A stretch of DNA of 51,543 nt from Acidobacteriota bacterium (GTDB lineage: Bacteria; Acidobacteriota; Holophagae; Acanthopleuribacterales; Acanthopleuribacteraceae), in NCBI GenBank assembly GCA_030066195.1, contig JASJCB010000075.1, positions 1-51,543 on the forward strand, given 5' to 3'. A program made the translations under genes and the position numbers. Below, piece by piece: positions 50,962 through 51,543 of the stretch. The first letter of the stretch is position 1; each line of letters begins with the position of its first letter. The notes below the pieces were generated by a model. That model saw only the letters and a list, made by a program, of their open reading frames with translations. It had not been told where the DNA came from and made no database searches.

Positions 50962-51543
50962 TCAACTTGTCCCCGGGTGATTATGGCCGGTCGTCGCTAA
51001 ATTGCCCGCCGATCCTTCTTCTCGCGGCGAAGGGGAACCGCACACCGGCTCGTGATAGGCGGTGCTTGGGAGTTTTTCCCGGGAGCGCCGGCGTCCCGCC
51101 GGCTGCAAGCCGTCCATTTCGCCGCGAGGCGAAATTAGGCGGGTTGCATCCCCCGGCGACAAGTCTCTTCGTGGAGGTCGGGCAATCCGGGCTTCAATGT
51201 CGCAACTCGAGCAATCGGCTGAACCAGGTTCTCTCGTCTTGATGGGAGCCGTTCCAGGTATCCTGCCGAATCGCGGCTCGAAAGAGGCGGCCGAAACATC
51301 CGCCTTTCCAGCCGATGGTTCCTCCTCAGCCTTTGCCGTTGGATCTTTCTCACCTGCTTCCAAACGCTCAACTTCCGGGGAACTCTCCAGGTTCGGTTCT
51401 TCGTTCACCGTTTCTTCCGGTTCGCCTCGGAACTGGAAGCCGTAACTCCGCATGATGCGCCGTATGGCGGGTGCGTCTTTATCATGCAGCAACACCCGGA
51501 AGTTGGCGGCCAGGCCGCGTGCGGCCAGTTGGGTTTCCTTGCG
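50962..51543 (-). CDS. 3' end of an unknown protein whose last ~75 codons are repeat-derived
   Basis: The 193 visible codons run in from beyond base 51543 and end at 50962. The first part (RKETQLAARGLAANFRVLLHD, ... IRRIMRSYGFQFRG) looks like normal protein, followed by a Glu-rich, low-complexity linker. From about CDIEARIARPPRRDLSPGD the sequence is encoded by a hairpin-rich intergenic-type repeat and has unusual Arg/Pro/Ser composition. The natural stop may have been lost or the 3' end replaced. I do not recognise the family. A start inside the window at 51495 (GTG) is possible but the frame is open upstream. Confidence 0.45.
   Translation of the reverse strand, partial: RKETQLAARGLAANFRVLLHDKDAPAIRRIMRSYGFQFRGEPEETVNEEPNLESSPEVERLEAGEKDPTAKAEEEPSAGKADVSAASFEPRFGRIPGTAPIKTREPGSADCSSCDIEARIARPPRRDLSPGDATRLISPRGEMDGLQPAGRRRSREKLPSTAYHEPVCGSPSPREEGSAGNLATTGHNHPGTS
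51087..51135. repeat. Two strong hairpins (dispersed-repeat-like)
   Basis: GCCGGCG-tcc-CGCCGGC (51087-51103, 7-bp stem, 3-nt loop) and ATTTCGCC-gcga-GGCGAAAT (51116-51135, 8-bp stem, 4-nt loop) lie side by side, next to the palindrome TCCCGGGA (51077-51084). Both stems are perfect. This is the form of REP/BIME-like intergenic elements, here lying within an open reading frame. Confidence 0.7.

Noticed and set aside
1..51543. tRNA, rRNA or CRISPR array
   Set aside because: No cloverleaf-like or rRNA-like sequence and no regularly spaced repeats were noticed by eye; a tRNAscan or CRISPR search would be decisive.

Overview
The window looks like a chromosomal segment of a Gram-negative bacterium. 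It encodes an RND efflux pump with its periplasmic adaptor, a FadL/PorV-type outer-membrane protein, the lytic transglycosylase MltF and several exported beta-propeller proteins. A secreted tricorn-type protease, DUF4157, a FAAL-NRPS cluster and TPR/ATPase proteins together suggest Acidobacteriota (Holophagae/Acanthopleuribacter-like). That assignment is inference only; Myxococcota or a related phylum is possible. I saw no rRNA, tRNA or CRISPR array.

Layout. 1-186: 5' end of an unknown minus-strand gene. 713-4294: acyl-CoA carboxylase operon (methylcrotonyl-CoA-type carboxyltransferase, biotin carboxylase, separate biotin carrier). 4402-5607: membrane-anchored thioredoxin-fold protein and M50 protease. 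5612-8785: large secreted protein of unknown function. 8968-13866: operon of an outer-membrane barrel, a TPR/transmembrane/ATPase protein and a second ATPase that ends in what looks like a protein-kinase C-lobe remnant. 14042-18189: RND pump and adaptor. 18353-26536: single genes (nucleotidyltransferase-fold, chalcone-isomerase-like, DUF4157, secreted MBL hydrolase, tricorn protease, beta-propeller). 26751-45142: the main find, below. 45253-51543: MltF, pentapeptide-repeat protein, tyrosine recombinase, AAA-ATPase/PD-(D/E)XK protein, and the 3' end of a gene that runs into a hairpin-rich repeat.

Main find. A minus-strand biosynthetic cluster of about 18 kb begins at a good sigma70-type promoter near 45114-45142. 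Its first three genes encode a Cys/Met-metabolism PLP enzyme, a small Fe/2-oxoglutarate enzyme with the halogenase-type HxG site (H143-W-G145, second His H210) and a heme-oxygenase-like diiron oxidase with all six expected ligands. These three protein types make up the BesB/BesD/BesC route, which converts lysine through 4-chlorolysine and 4-chloroallylglycine to the terminal-alkyne amino acid propargylglycine. Downstream are an unknown protein with three ~60-residue repeats, a FAAL-ACP-C-A-PCP synthetase, a free C domain, a CmlA-like diiron beta-hydroxylase, a C-A-PCP protein whose C domain has lost its catalytic His, a DUF1330 protein and a final TubC-docked free C domain. No thioesterase is visible. 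The simplest reading is a lipo-dipeptide in which a chlorinated or alkyne amino acid, perhaps beta-hydroxylated on the carrier, is built in. I know of no described system with this combination, but I could not search.
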